A DNA stretch of 6,295 bases from an uncultured Bacteroides sp. (GTDB taxonomy: Bacteria > Bacteroidota > Bacteroidia > Bacteroidales > UBA11471). The stretch is taken from assembly GCA_905210875.1 (NCBI GenBank), contig CAJLYN010000136.1, forward strand, positions 1 to 6,295, in the 5' to 3' direction. The first letter of the stretch is position 1. Each line of letters starts with the position of its first letter. The notes beneath the pieces were generated by a model. That model was not told the DNA's origin. It saw only the letters and a list, made by a program, of their open reading frames with translations, and did not search any database. This document shows, one piece after another, positions 6,203-6,295 of this stretch. A program made the position numbers and the translations under genes.

Positions 6203-6295
6203 TTAAAAACCGTAATCTATTTTATACCTATCGTCCGACAAAACCTCATGAAGGGTAGCTTTACCCTGTTTCATCGAAAAAAGACACCAAAATTT
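6203..6295 (-). other. Short open frame entering from the right edge, possible gene tail
   Basis: One minus-strand frame is open from the window edge to a TAA at 6205-6203, about 30 codons. It contains an internal ATG at 6274 that would give 23 residues (MKQGKATLHEVLSDDRYKIDYGF). The other two minus frames stop quickly. It might be the 3' end of a gene lying further right, followed by 84 bp holding the AraC promoter, or it may be non-coding. A small hairpin (AGGGTA at 6252-6257, TACCCT at 6262-6267) lies inside. I recognise no family, and the frame is too short to judge coding character. Confidence 0.25.

Overview
The window looks like chromosomal DNA from a member of the Bacteroidota, most likely the order Bacteroidales. 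Three things point there. The upstream regions carry Bacteroides-type promoters (TAnnTTTG at -7 with a TTTG-like box about 19-20 bp upstream). The start codons lack Shine-Dalgarno sequences and sit behind AT-rich leaders. The gene content also fits: a secreted GH31 with a PA14 insert, a SPOR lipoprotein, a GH43, an SGNH esterase and an AraC regulator of a typical Bacteroides kind. The species cannot be fixed from the sequence alone.

Layout. (1) Positions 1-1045, minus strand: the N-terminal 348 residues of a secreted GH31 glycosidase (alpha-xylosidase-like, PA14 insert); the gene runs off the left edge. (2) 1046-1319: a divergent intergenic region with a promoter for each flanking gene and two inverted repeats on the GH31 side. 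(3) 1320-1781, plus: a small SPOR-domain lipoprotein, closed by a textbook intrinsic terminator at 1801-1837. (4) 1858-5144, plus: four tightly spaced genes (gaps of 11, 4 and 11 nt) that look like one operon: AzgA/NCS2 purine permease, minimal GNAT acetyltransferase, secreted SGNH/GDSL esterase, secreted GH43 glycosidase. (5) 5160-5204: a perfect 21-bp stem between convergent genes. (6) 5222-6118, minus: an AraC-family regulator with its own promoter and a direct repeat around the -7 box. (7) 6119-6295: the AraC promoter, and a short open frame that could be the tail of another minus-strand gene.

How the genes may work together. GH31, SGNH esterase and GH43 are all predicted to be exported and would suit stepwise removal of side chains and acyl groups from a hemicellulose or pectin-type glycan. 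No SusC/SusD pair, sensor or other polysaccharide-utilisation hallmark is visible, so a true utilisation locus is not shown. The purine permease and GNAT do not obviously belong to glycan breakdown; their place at the head of the operon may be simple co-transcription.

I found no insertion sequence, CRISPR array, RNA gene or clear sign of a new system. The points most worth a second look are the terminator hairpin lying 20 bp in front of the purine permease start, the A7 tract at the GNAT/SGNH junction, and the operator-like repeats at the GH31 and AraC promoters.
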